A DNA stretch of 64,000 nt, taken from the NCBI GenBank assembly GCA_034670405.1, contig JAXDDX010000046.1:682001-746000 (forward strand). The letters are read 5' to 3'. Origin of the DNA: Hoplostethus atlanticus. Lineage: Eukaryota; Chordata; Actinopteri; Trachichthyiformes; Trachichthyidae. This document shows positions 1-10,486 of the stretch, piece by piece; position 1 is the stretch's first letter, and every line of letters begins with the position of its first letter. Made by a program: the position numbers and the translations under genes. The notes beneath the pieces are model-generated. The model searched no databases. It had not been told where the DNA came from and worked only from the letters and a program-made list of their open reading frames with translations.

Positions 1-412
1 ACAGGTGTAGTTGACACAGTGGTCACAGGTGTAGTTGTTGTCATTGTGGTTGTGGGTGTAGTTGTTGTCATGGTGGTTGTGGGTGTAGTTGTTGTCATAG
101 TTGTTGTAGGTGTAGTTGTTGTAGTGGTCGTGGGTGTAGTTATTATCATAGTGGTCACAGGTGTAGTTGACACAGTGGTCACAGGTGTAGTTGTTGTCAT
201 TGTGGTTGTGGGTGTAGTTGTTGTCATGGTGGTTGTGGGTGTAGTTGTTGTCATAGTTGTTGTAGGTGTAGTTGTTGTAGTGGTCGTGGGTGTAGTTATT
301 ATCATAGTGGTCACAGGTGTAGTTGTTGTCATGGTAGTCATGGGTGTGGCTGTTGTCGTAGTGATGGCAGGTGTAGTTGTTGTAGTAGTTGTGGGTGTAA
401 TTGGGGCCAGAG
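1..412 (-). repeat. VNTR encoding Thr-rich mucin-like tail, left copy
   Basis: Tandem 27-base units, read on the minus strand as P-T-T-T-M-T-T-T-T with variants (TPVTTMIIT, TPVTTVSTT). They are arranged in a 156-base higher-order repeat: bases 5-160 are almost identical to 161-316. The frame of the upstream LRR gene is kept to position 1. Dense Thr suggests heavy O-glycosylation (inference). The array continues past the left edge. Confidence 0.85.
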
Positions 413-2021
413 TGGTGGTGGTGACTGTAGTTGCAGGCAAGGTGGTGGTTGATATTGTGGTGGGTGCTGAAGTTGTGGTTGGTTGTGCGATGGTTGTTGT
501 TGTAATCAGAGTGGTAGTCGGTATTGTAGTTGGCAAAGTGGTAGCTGGTGTTGTAGGAGGTACTGTTGTGGTGATAAGGACTGCAGTTGTTGGTTGTGTG
601 GTTGGGTGTCTAGTGGTCAGTGTGGTTGTTGTGGGAGGTGTGGTGGTGGTGGTGATTGTTGTGGTAGGTAAGCGAGTGGTGGTTGGGGGAACGGTGGGGC
701 ATATAAACTGATCCTCCGTTAATGACATGACTTCCTGCCCCTCTAAATCCTCTGGATACTCACAGAACGCACGAGAAGTCGACATGATCTTGTGAGAGTT
801 GGTCTTCATCCAGAGGTACAGATGAACCAGTTTGCAGTCGCAATGCCAAGGGTTACCATTGAGATAGACTTTGTTGAGTTTCGGTAAAGGCTCAAAAATA
901 TCCTCAGGAAGTGTCTGAAGGCTGTTGTCAGAGAGCTTCAGTGTGTTGAGAGATGCCAAATGTTGAAATGTGTCTGCATCCAATGACTTTATCTGGTTGT
1001 TAAAGAGATTCAGCTCTCTAAGCATCCCAAGGCCTTCAAAATACTCTGCAGGCAAGGTGGCAAAGTGATTGTTAGACAGGTCTAGCTTCTTCAGTTTCGT
1101 CAGAGGGTTCAATATTCCCTTAGGAAGAGCACTAAGATTGTTATGACTGAAGCTTAAATCAGTCAATTTGGGACTTTCTCCAAACAGCACAGGGGGTAGA
1201 CCAGTCAGTTGATTTGTGTGTAGGGTCAGTGTTTTAAGCTCAGGGAAGCCAACAAAAAACTCTTGAGGTAAACCAGTCAGATGATTACTATCCAAAAACA
1301 GCTTATTCAGTTTCTTTCTATGTGGAAATAGGTTAGGTGATAATTCAGTTATTTTGTTTCCCTGCAAGCCAATTTCCTTCAAGTTGGTCAAATTCTGAAA
1401 AATCTCCTCGGGAATGGAGGTCAGCCGATTCTCATAGAGCCTCAGTGTTTGTAAGTTGTTTAGGTTTGAGAACAGGTTAGCAGATACAGCGGGGAGATGG
1501 TTTTTACCTAAATGGAGCTGTATAAGGCTCTTAAGATCATCAAAAGTCCCGTCCTCAATGGATTCTATCTCGTTGGCGTGTAATTGGAGTACTTTTACTT
1601 TTTTAACACCATCAAACAAGCCTTTCTCCAGATTATGGAGCTTGCTATTCTTTAGTATGATGGTCTCTAGGTTGCTGAGGTCTTTGAAGACTCCCACTGG
1701 GACTGACATTAGTGGGGTGTTCGAGATCTCAATGTGCGTGAGGTTCACCAAACCCTCAAAAGCTCCAGCCTCAATAGATTCTGTGGGAGTATTAATGAAA
1801 TCCACCTTTTCCAGTTGGGGGTTTGCAGCAAAGGCTCCTTTAGGGATGGCGTTGATCTGACTGTCCAAGAAGAAGATCTCTGTCACACCTGGTTTCAGAT
1901 TGTGTGGGATTTCAGTCGTAGTTGCATCAAAAATAAACTTTTTCTCACTGCACTCAGTCCCGTCCACACAATACTCAAACAGCAAAGACAGAAAAAGGAA
2001 GATGATTTTTCTTTTGGACAT
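1..2021 (-). CDS. cpn2: CPN2-like leucine-rich repeat protein with mucin-like tail, left copy (3' end beyond the window)
   Basis: Reads on the minus strand from ATG at 2021 and is still open at position 1, at least 673 codons. Residues 1 to about 20 are a signal peptide (MSKRKIIFLFLSLLFEYC). About 14 leucine-rich repeats of the x-L-x-x-L-x-L-x-x-N-x-L type follow, then an LRR C-terminal cap beginning NPWHCDCKLVHLYLW and ending near position 700 (DQFICP). The cap and the gene neighbourhood match carboxypeptidase N subunit 2, the secreted glycoprotein that stabilises plasma carboxypeptidase N. The usual N-terminal cysteine cap is absent; only two Cys precede the repeats. After the cap the protein becomes a long Thr/Pro-rich tail, which human CPN2 lacks. 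A good splice acceptor (TTTTGTTTTCGTAG) ends 9 bases before the ATG, so a noncoding first exon is likely. A secreted or stalked LRR paralogue other than true CPN2 is possible. Confidence 0.72.
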   Translation of the reverse strand, partial: MSKRKIIFLFLSLLFEYCVDGTECSEKKFIFDATTTEIPHNLKPGVTEIFFLDSQINAIPKGAFAANPQLEKVDFINTPTESIEAGAFEGLVNLTHIEISNTPLMSVPVGVFKDLSNLETIILKNSKLHNLEKGLFDGVKKVKVLQLHANEIESIEDGTFDDLKSLIQLHLGKNHLPAVSANLFSNLNNLQTLRLYENRLTSIPEEIFQNLTNLKEIGLQGNKITELSPNLFPHRKKLNKLFLDSNHLTGLPQEFFVGFPELKTLTLHTNQLTGLPPVLFGESPKLTDLSFSHNNLSALPKGILNPLTKLKKLDLSNNHFATLPAEYFEGLGMLRELNLFNNQIKSLDADTFQHLASLNTLKLSDNSLQTLPEDIFEPLPKLNKVYLNGNPWHCDCKLVHLYLWMKTNSHKIMSTSRAFCEYPEDLEGQEVMSLTEDQFICPTVPPTTTRLPTTTITTTTTPPTTTTLTTRHPTTQPTTAVLITTTVPPTTPATTLPTTIPTTTLITTTTIAQPTTTSAPTTISTTTLPATTVTTTTLAPITPTTTTTTTPAITTTTATPMTTMTTTTPVTTMIITTPTTTTTTTPTTTMTTTTPTTTMTTTTPTTTMTTTTPVTTVSTTPVTTMIITTPTTTTTTTPTTTMTTTTPTTTMTTTTPTTTMTTTTPVTTVSTTP

Positions 2022-2290
2022 ACTCGTTCTCTACGAAAACAAAAAATGGCAACGATGCAACAATATTAATGGGGTTATGGACATTTCCACTGAGTAGATT
2101 AAATAAATACCCTATATGTGCTATATGTGCTATATATCTGCTTTACAAGGCAGCTTAATGCATTATTTTGTCTCACTCTTGACATGAATTATGAGCTGTC
2201 ATGTATCAATAATATTATAAAAGCTTTGCCAGATAATCATTAAGTGTATATGCTATTCCAGTCAATATCACACACAAAACATTTCCCTAC

Positions 2291-2480
2291 CTGGTTATTT
2301 TCTGCCTCTGGAGTCAAATAGATGGTTATTACTGCAATGAAGAAACACAAACGAGCACAGTCTCATAACATATCTGCTGTATCTGTGTTGCCCAGCAGAC
2401 CTGCAGTGTGTTGGACGCCCATATGAGGCGTGGCTGTATGAGGCTGCTGCAGTGTGAGATAACAGCAAGGGAGAAAGTCG
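2291..2480 (-). promoter_or_regulatory. Candidate noncoding first exon and promoter region of the left CPN2-like gene
   Basis: On the minus strand a donor-like sequence (AACCAG, then GTAGGG) lies at 2285-2296. It would pair with the acceptor just upstream of the ATG to remove an intron of about 0.25 kb. The same donor is kept in the right copy at about 12,402. The right-hand boundary given here is a guess; no clear TATA box is visible. Confidence 0.35.
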
Positions 2481-3399
2481 CACACTCTTTTCCTTACTGT
2501 GTTTTTAATGAGAATCAACGTTTCGGTAGGAATGCCTTGATAGGACTCTAATCAATAACAGGTGAGGAAATCAATACCATGGGACCCATGCAACAGTTAA
2601 AGCAATACAGACAACACACATTTCTCAAATTCACAAACAGAAAACATTAAAGGAGAGTACAATCTCAAGAATCTTGAAATAACATGAAAAAAACATGAAA
2701 TGTGTATTATAGAGAAGTATACACAATTTACCCCACAATTAGACCATTTAAACATCTGTAAAAACCTAAACATACATTTACTGTGAGGTAAAATACATAT
2801 AAATAGAAACATTTATAGTTTTCACTAATTTTATATTATGACCAGTTGAATAGGCCTCCAACATACCTTAGAATATGCAGTCACACAAATACACAATAGT
2901 TCAAGTCTTTTACAGTTATTTTCGATTGCTTTGACTCAATTTGCACAACAGATTTTCAATGTGCAAAACTTTAAATGCAAAGTGCCAAACTGACTTTCAA
3001 AATTCATACTCTAAGACACTACATCCTATGCTGACATACAAAGTGCAAAACTCTAAATCGTCTGCTCCATCCTCAGAGTACAGCCACCTAACACTACAAC
3101 AATGTTCAAATGCTTATTACTACAAACGCAGGTCACTAAATCAGTTCATCAGGTGTTTGTAGTCATGTCTCATCACTTCCAGCAACCTTGCCCAGGTTAG
3201 TAGCATTGCAACACAATTGATAATCTCATCACCACTACATAAAAGGCTGCTTAGAAACCTGAATGGCAGTTTCTGACAACATGGAGCAGGCCGATGAGGC
3301 CGATTCTGTGGCCAAATGCAGCAGAGAGGCAAAATGCTGCTTAAGCACTGAAATGCATTTGTTTTGTTTTTTGTTACTGTAATTTTTGCTTTTACTGTT

Positions 3400-3991
3400 T
3401 GTGGCGGACTGGAGGGAGGGTGGGAGGAGGCTTAATTGGAGCCAGGAGAGAGGTGAGTTAGTGGACTGCTTCTTTCCTGGATCCGGTACCAGCTGCAGCC
3501 AGTTGGGACTGATTGCAGCTGGGGCCTTTTTAACGTGTGTGTGAATGTGTGAGTGTGTGCGCGCCAGGGTGAGAGACTGGCAGTGTGACAAGGAGCCGAC
3601 GTGGATGGAGGATCCGGTCGGCTGGGTGTGGAGCGGAGAGACGGAGCGGGAGCGGGCCGTCTCCTGCCGTCTCCTGCCGCGGCGTCCAGCGGAGGTCCGC
3701 GGAGGACGCAGTCGGGAGCCGCCTGCAAGGGCTGACCAGTCGGGGTTGGGGCGGGATGCCCCTGGAAGCCTGGCAGGCTGGGGCAGCCTTGGGGCTCCGC
3801 GGCTGGCCCACCGGGACCGAGGGTGGGCGCCAGCGGAGGAGACGGCGCCGACGGACTGCTGCTGTCAATACCCGGGCCGGGTTTATCGTTGCCGGTGTGG
3901 TGGTGCAAATAAACGGCCTGCTGGCCATTTAACTCTCCCCTGCCTGTGTCTCTGCCTGTCACGGACCCCGGTTATGTGGCACCTTGCCACA
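3400..3991 (+). mobile_element. Solo LTR (592 bases)
   Basis: Begins TGTGGCGG and ends TTGCCACA, so the termini are TG...CA with a 6-base inverted repeat. It is flanked by a perfect 5-base direct repeat CTGTT (3395-3399 and 3992-3996). It is GC-rich compared with its surroundings and contains an AATAAA poly(A) signal near 3908, in keeping with plus orientation. No internal retroviral region or second LTR is present. Open frames here are shadows of the GC-rich sequence. Confidence 0.72.
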
Positions 3992-4122
3992 CTGTTGTTT
4001 TTGTTTTTACTGTAAAATTCAGTTGAGTTTACTGCATTACTCTATGATTTCTTTCATATACAGTAATCTACTGTAATCTAATATTTTGTTTGTCTTCCAT
4101 AAAAACACAAGCTATATATATA

Positions 4123-6057
4123 TGTAGTGTGTTGAGCTTCGTTATGAACGATGAGACTATTTGGTCAATTCTGAAAATTGACAATTATTGAAATTATTCT
4201 TAGTAATTAATATCTTATTAATTAACACTTGCGGGGCACCACCAGTTTACACTGGAATAGTCTCTTTATGATGATATCAGTCTAATAATCAGAAGAAGTG
4301 AGCTCTAGATTTCAGTGATTTTCTACCTTCATGTCCAGGATATATCAATGACTCACAAAAGCCAGTTCTTTATAAATGCAAAGATTTTATTAACTATGTA
4401 AATAAAACACCAATAAAATGAATACATGTATACTAAACTAAAACAGATAATGGCAATAAAACTGGCAAACAAGATAGCAAGATAAACAGTGGCAGAGGAT
4501 ATATCAAATAAGGTAGAAAGTTAAACAGTGGCAGAGGATATATCAAATAAGAGTGGCAAATGATATTGGGATCAAAGATGGCAAGGAAGTTTACACCGAC
4601 AAAACGACCTGAGCTGTAATACGTCTAATTGCGGCAATGTGGCAACAGCGAAAGATGGCTTGGAGGACAGCTGACAGTTTCCGGGAGACTTGGGACAGAA
4701 GGACAGAGAATAGTGGAGAGAGAGAGAGAGAGAGTATTCTAACCTCACTTTCACAGTTCAACACTGCCTTTGCATCACCCGTGCATCAACAAGAAAGTTG
4801 GTTACCGTCTGGTTTGCAGGGTGTCAGCGGCGTCCTTGTCTCCGTGGTAACCGTCGCGCAGTCGCAGTGGACAGGTAAACACACGCACGTGTTGGTCTGG
4901 ACCAGTCGACGTCAGGAGGGCCGTTGTGGAGTGCGGTCCGGGGGCCGTTGTTCGTCGGAGTCGTCGTGCCAACAGTTCACCTCAGTGGATATAGAGGAAT
5001 AGGGCGATGTGTTGACTCACGTCGTTCAGGAAGAAGAGTAGAGTAGCAGCTGGCTTCTGACGTGGTTTCGTAGTCTTCTGGATCAGGTTGAGTGAACTCA
5101 ATCGGCCGTCTCGGCAAGATTCACTCTGGAGCTGGTCTGGTACTTGAGCTGAGAGAAGAGCTTTGAGCCAGGTTCAAACTTAGTTACAGGACGGGCTGCG
5201 GGACGGGCTGCAGGACGGGCTGCAGGACGGTTGAGTTGAGTTTCTTGATGTTCCTTGATGTTTCTTGATGTCTTTCCGCCTGAGTTTTTGCCCGTCCGCC
5301 CGCTGCAGGAGTTGTCCTCCTTTGTCGTTCGAGTTCGTGAGATTTCGTGTGTGTTCTGACTGTTCTGAGGTGTTCAGGGCTTTATGGTATGTCAGGAGTG
5401 GTAGGTTTTTCCCTCATTTGCATGCATCAGATTTACAACTTGATGACCGGTGATCACCATCCCCTAAACTGCATTTCCAGCTCAGGTTTGGAAAACATCA
5501 TTTTTCTTGATCCTTTGGGGATGCAAGTGACATATTTAATCACCTAACAACAAATGGGTTTGAATGACACCAAACATCACTGTCTTACCACAAAATACTG
5601 GCGAGTAAACCAAAAGTCCTGATAACACATTCTGTGTGCCTTGAATAACCAAGATACTACATTGGGGAGTAGGGTACATCATCTGCCACAGGATGTGAAG
5701 TTTAAATCTAATAAAACATATAAAGAAAGCACATTTTTGCAACACATTCCAGAGTTTCTTTGTTCTCTTATTCTGTGTCTCCCTTGGAAGGTAGATTAGG
5801 TACATTTCCCCGGCCCTTATCATCGGTCCCATCTCCTAATGGCACCAGAGCGGGCTAGTCGAACCTGCAAAGTGTTACTTTTGGCAGCTTTATGGGGGAA
5901 ATCCACCTTTTGCTGCAAAGGGGGTTCCTTGGGTTCCTGGGAGCACAGCAGGGGTCTTGACCTCATAGGAAGACCCTGGGAGAGGAATGTGTTAGTCTTT
6001 GGGTGTTGCTGTGGTCCGAAGAGGGGGGGGAGGCTGATGTCTCCTGCATACACTACA
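4123..6057. mobile_element. LTR-like insertion bounded by TGTAGTGT...ACACTACA
   Basis: An 8-base inverted terminal repeat of TG...CA type lies at 4123-4130 and 6050-6057. The flanks are (TA)n on both sides, so the target duplication (possibly TATA) is ambiguous. The interior is noncoding and includes a 28-base direct repeat at about 4485-4550 and a 14-base tandem repeat (GGACGGGCTGCAGG-like) near 5187-5232. About 1.9 kb is long for a solo LTR; another terminal-repeat element cannot be excluded. Confidence 0.45.
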
Positions 6058-6427
6058 TATATATATATATACCTCAGTCTATCACAGGGGATCACAGGGG
6101 ATGCTTGCTGTACTTCATTTGAAGTATGAGGAAATGACCCTTGCATAGTCTTTTTTGATGACAATAGTGTTTGACAGCATTATTTGATAATGGCCATTGT
6201 ATTTGAAAATGCACCAATAATTAAACTTCAACGATGAACATATCCAATGTTCTGGTGCTATGATAAACTTTTGCATATAATATTCTCTCATTTGACACTG
6301 GTATTTTTATTTTGCATGCTATATTAGATTTTGAACCCAAAATGAGCAGTATAGCATTCTGTGTTAAGAGTTTTGCACATTGAAACTCTGTTGTGCAAAT
6401 TGAGTCAAAGCAATCGAAAAAAACTGT

Positions 6428-7014
6428 ATTGTCATATGTACAGTATCACTTACAGTGATACTGGACAATGAAATGTTTGGGACGAGGCAACTGGGTAGGT
6501 ATACATTAAATCACACATCTATAAAAACACAAACAAAATAACAATTAGACAATAAAGGGCGGATAAACTAAAATAGAAATAGGAATACAAATTATGATTA
6601 TTATAAATTATTATTATTATTACTGTAATTATAAATATTATGATTATGAAAAAGCAGCAGGATAGACAACAGTTGTAAATAATTGTACAGATGCATATAT
6701 ATATAGATGTACAGGTATAAAAGTGCATGTGCATTGGACGTAAAGTGATGTGGGTATGAGGTGACAGAGTCAGTTGGGTGACAGCAGTAGGGTCAGGGTG
6801 AGAGGTTGTGGGTCAACAGTTAAGTAGCCTGATGGCCTGTAAGTAGAAGCTGTCCTTCAGTCTGGAAGTGCGTGACTGTATGCTCCTGTACCGTCTACCA
6901 GATGGTAGCAGGGTGAAAAGTGTGTTAGCTGGGTGGCTGGGGTCTTTGATGATTTTATGAGCCTTTCTCAGGCATCGGGTGAGGTGAATATTGTCCAGGG
7001 TGGGCAGCACACTG
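6428..7014 (-). mobile_element. 5'-truncated L2/Rex1-type LINE, 3' part
   Basis: The minus-strand frame 6813-7019 ends LPSGRRYRSIQSRTSR...IRLLN, the typical C-terminus of L2/Rex1-clade reverse transcriptases, followed by an AT-rich 3' untranslated region. The last bases of the LINE lie at 2899-2912, because another element (2913-6426) is inserted in its tail. The right boundary is defined by the paralogous spacer: sequence at 7015 onward matches 13,013 onward, where no LINE is present. It is 5'-truncated, as is usual for LINE copies. Confidence 0.75.
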
Positions 7015-7136
7015 CACATTTCCTTTTAGAAATGTAAATAAAGTTGTAGTTTGAAAGTATTGTTATTCAGTATTATTCAGAATATTAACCCCAGTGATGT
7101 GTTGTTTGCACTAAATGAGTGTTGGTTTGTCATATT

Positions 7137-9147
7137 AGATTAGATTAGATTAGATTCAACTTTACAGTTTTTTACGATCACTAACAAGCATTTAGCTATA
7201 CTTAAGATACTTTTTCTAAACTCCTAACACAGCAATACACCTACATCACACAATTAGCCAAATAGTTAATTTTCTGCTCAAAACCACATTTTGTTAATTA
7301 AATACTAACTCTACATTTCAAAATGCAAAAAAAACGTTCTCTACATACACTAACTCTATCAAAACACAGCAAACCCGACTCAAAATCAAATCATTCTTTC
7401 AAAACACTAGCACATGTTTTCTATCCAAGAGGAACATATAGTCAATCATAGCACAACGACTTTCAAAATACTAACAGTTGATGGCATTACAAAAACTGCA
7501 TTACTTTTCATGTTTCAGTTCTACCTGCATACAATAGACAATATGAAATCCATTGTTTTTTATAATTCAGTTTCCTTTTACTGTAAACCACTGTTTTGGT
7601 TGAGTGTTGAATGTGTGCATTTTTGGCAACATAGTATCTAAAAGTGAATGAGTCATCTTTACTTTATAGAATGTACAGTAGAAAAAAAATAGTAAGTGAC
7701 AGAATTGCTGCAGTAAAAGCTTTAGTAGCAACATGAAATTGCTGCCAATGATGAACAAAAAATCCATCATACATGGCCTTTGGTTCCAAATGTGTAAAAA
7801 TAAAATACACAAATACAGTAAAAAAAGGCACAGAAGGGAAAAAACACAAAAATGCACAGTCCTGTTCTACAGTTTTGTACAGTCGCTAACATCCTTTTGT
7901 CCAATCTGTAGTCACATTTTCAAAACTCTAAACACAATTAGCACAACATCCGTCTGTTGTGGACTGTAATCTGTAATCTGTAAACTGTAATCTATACGAA
8001 TCTATTCAGCATTTGGCCACATGTTCTCATCCACATCACATCTATATCGTCTCTCGCTATGCACCTTGGATAGAAACGCTTGGCATGCACAATATGTGTA
8101 AACACAGTATGTGTAAATGCTTTTCAGTATGTCCTACTGTATGTACTGTAACCCATGTTTACATGTAGAGTAGCATAGTGTAAAACTCACTATAGAACAA
8201 GACATATTGGATAGACACCATACCTGGACGTATTGGTGCAGGTGCTGGTGACCCGCTCACTGTTCCTTTCAAAAGGAACTGTGTACAACTGTTTCATTCA
8301 AACTCTGTGTTTGATCTATTTTACACAACTTAAATCAGCAATTTCTCAATGTTTCAGTGATCTGTTCATTCAGAAATGCTTATCAGCTGTTTCAATAAAG
8401 CTTTTGAGCTGCTGTTGTTGCAGAAGTAGAGGCTTTATACTGTATTTAAGGTTTTGAACATTAGGTTTTCATTTCTGGGATGCTGTGTGCAAGCATTTGT
8501 AAATAAGACAAGAAAGATCCATCATTTTGGTATTGGGTAAGCTTGTATGTAAAGAAAATCTAAGCATTTTAGAAACGTGTTAATTGACTGCTTATTGTGT
8601 GAAAACAACATGAATTGTGTTAATGGTATGGTCCACAACTGACGGATGTTGTGCTAATTGTGTTTAGAGTTTTGAAAATGTGACTACAGATTGGACAAAC
8701 GGGTGTTAGCGACTGTAAAAAACTGTATTGTCATTGCACAGAGAACTCAGAGAAAATGAAATGCAGTTTGGCATCTAACCAGAAGTGCAAATAGCAATAA
8801 AGTGCAGAGTATGTACATATGTATAATATATTAAATAACAGTAAGGGATAGATATGAATATGCTAAAATATATACAGTATGGACAATAATGACAAGTATG
8901 AACAGTGTGAAATGAATACTCTAGATATGTACAGTATAAATAATAATGATAATAAAAACAGGGTAAAACAGTAAAACAGGGTACAAAATATATATAAATA
9001 TATAACCAAACTTATTTAAGGTGATTAAGCAAAAATAAAAGACATAGTTAAAAAGTTCCAGATACGATCTGAGCTAAAAATCCATGTTCAGACCATTTGG
9101 GTTAAGTGTATTAAACTTTTCATTAAAAGCACAGTAAGGAGGAAAAG
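7137..9147 (-). mobile_element. Second L2/Rex1-type LINE fragment, interrupted
   Basis: The minus-strand 3' end is an (ATTAG)n tail at 7137-7158 followed by TTCAACTTTA. The LINE resumes at 8728 with TTGTCATTGCACAGAGAAC. Joined in reverse complement this gives the standard ...CAATGACAATAAAGTTGAATC(TAATC)n ending of these LINEs. Only about 0.45 kb of noncoding LINE sequence remains, up to about 9147, where homology to the paralogous spacer (13,089 onward) resumes. Confidence 0.65.
7165..8725. mobile_element. TIR transposon with TA target duplication, nested in the second LINE tail
   Basis: Termini CAGTTTTTTAC... at 7165 and ...GTAAAAAACTG at 8725 are flanked by TA (7163-7164, 8726-8727). The right end carries about 86 bases (8640-8725) whose inverted copy lies internally at 7870-7958 with its own TA at 7868-7869. 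The left outer end is a diverged relative. The structure could be one element with rearranged ends or a smaller element (7870-8725) joined to another. No transposase frame is recognised. Confidence 0.65.
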
Positions 9148-9591
9148 AGTGTACGACTTTCATTTCCTTTGTTATGAACTAAGCTTTGGGTTTCCTTCCA
9201 CTTTCTGTAATAAGAAAAGGGAAGGGAAACTAATGGGAAAGCATGGCTGTTTGGCAGAATTTCCAAACTCTCATGTTCTACCTATTTTTCTCTTATTTCT
9301 TGTCACTTACACTTCAATGTGAAATTTGAAGGCTGACTAAGCTTTAACCAGTGACTCAGTCAGTTATAGAATATAATACCAACAAATTAAATGCACTTAT
9401 GTGAAGTTACTCAGCCCAAACAAACAATACATCTGTTTCAAAAGCCTGACTCTCTGCCATCCATATACTGGCTGAGTCAGCTGTCACAACACATTTGATA
9501 AAAGGTTGGAAATGTGCATCAGTTGTCATCAGAAACAAAACAAAACCTTAATTCTACAATTGTCCTCCAGCTCAGATGCAGTCATCTACAT

Positions 9592-9952
9592 CTGTTGTCG
9601 AGGTGGTCGCAGGTGTAGTTGTTGTTGTCGTGGTCGTGAGTGTAGTTGCTGCCATAGTGGTTGTGGGTGTGGTTGTTGTCATAGTGGTTGTAGGTGTAGT
9701 TGTTGTCATGGTGATTGTGGGTGTGGTTGTTGTCATAGTGGTTGTAGGTGTAGTTGTTGTCATGATGGTTGTGGGTGTGGTTGTTGTCATAGTGGTTGTA
9801 GGTGTAGTTGTTGTCATAGTGGTTGTAGGTGTAGTTGTTGTCATGGTGGTTGTGGGTGTGGTTGTTGTCATGGTGGTTGTGGGTGTGGTTGTTGTCATGG
9901 TGGTTGTGGGTATGGTTGTTGTTGTAGTGGTCATGGGTGTAGTTTGTTGTGG
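9592..9952 (-). repeat. VNTR block of the right CPN2-like copy
   Basis: About 13 tandem 27-base units, largely in a 54-base dimer pattern, read on the minus strand as TTTPTTTMT-type peptide. The array ends abruptly at about 9588 in sequence that matches the far 5' flank of the gene at 13,460-13,480, which marks the tandem-duplication junction. Plus-strand open frames rich in Val or Cys-Gly here are shadows. Confidence 0.8.
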
Positions 9953-9955
9953 CAA

Positions 9956-10486
9956 TTTAAGTCAATTGCACTTTGTCTAGTTTGGTGACACAATACCTCG
10001 TCTCTTTAGTCTTTAATGCTTGCAAGCAGAGCTGAAACTACACCGGGGTGTATGCAGAATGAGCTGAGCAATTCAGTTCATCAGATACATTTATACATGT
10101 GACTGTAACTATCTCTACATATACACATAGTTCAAGGCAGATAAGTGAAGAATCAAAGGAGCAAGGCAGTGCACAGACACCTGGCAGAAAAGGGAGTACT
10201 TTCTATCTTAATTGGAACATTCTGCTACAACTCCCTACAACTCGTCCTTCGATACCAGGAACTGCTTGTGTCCTTGACGTTTCTCACCAAAATTATCTTT
10301 CATAACAATGCAACAGTTGTATCAAAATTTCAGCCAGGTCAGGAGAAAAGAGGAAACATATTCCCCTCTCAGCTCAGTAGTTTTCCACTGGCTGTGACTA
10401 TACTTATGAATACATATTATAGCAGTTTATACTTTAAGCATATTATAAGCACCGATACATTATTATTTTCCATAAGAAGTTATTAT
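9956..10486. other. Unique 530-base segment splitting the right-copy VNTR
   Basis: Non-repetitive, AT-rich sequence between two VNTR blocks (9592-9952 and 10,487-10,555). No convincing splice signals were seen at its edges on the minus strand, no terminal repeats, and no coding potential. It may be an insertion or part of the original gene that lies left of the window in the first copy. Confidence 0.5.

Larger units (their letters stand above)
2913..6426. mobile_element. TIR transposon with TA target duplication, nested in a LINE tail
   Basis: The ends are inverted copies of about 57 bases: 2913-2969 (starting CAGTTATTTTCGATTGCTTT) and 6369-6426. Both sides are flanked by TA (2911-2912 and 6427-6428), the target duplication of Tc1/mariner-type elements. 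Without the two LTR-like insertions inside it, the element is only about 1 kb and has no transposase frame, so it is non-autonomous. Family identity is not known. Confidence 0.75.

Noticed and set aside
19-711. 230-codon plus-strand frame rich in Val
   Set aside because: Antisense shadow of the Thr-rich VNTR of the minus-strand LRR gene; no start context or protein features.
1456-2069. Plus-strand frames over the CPN2-like gene (and the same at 11,581-12,194)
   Set aside because: Repeated in both copies only because the genes are; antisense of the LRR coding sequence.
3432-4015. Several overlapping frames of 115-176 codons
   Set aside because: All lie in the GC-rich solo LTR, on both strands, with no retroviral motif.
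6519-6734. Minus-strand frame rich in Ile/Tyr/Phe
   Set aside because: AT-rich LINE 3' untranslated sequence; no protein features.
9576-9952. Regular direct repeats that might suggest a CRISPR array
   Set aside because: No unique spacers; contiguous coding minisatellite in a vertebrate genome.
9506-9988. Cys/Gly-rich plus-strand frame resembling a keratin-associated protein
   Set aside because: Another frame of the same VNTR; the repeat is coding on the minus strand.
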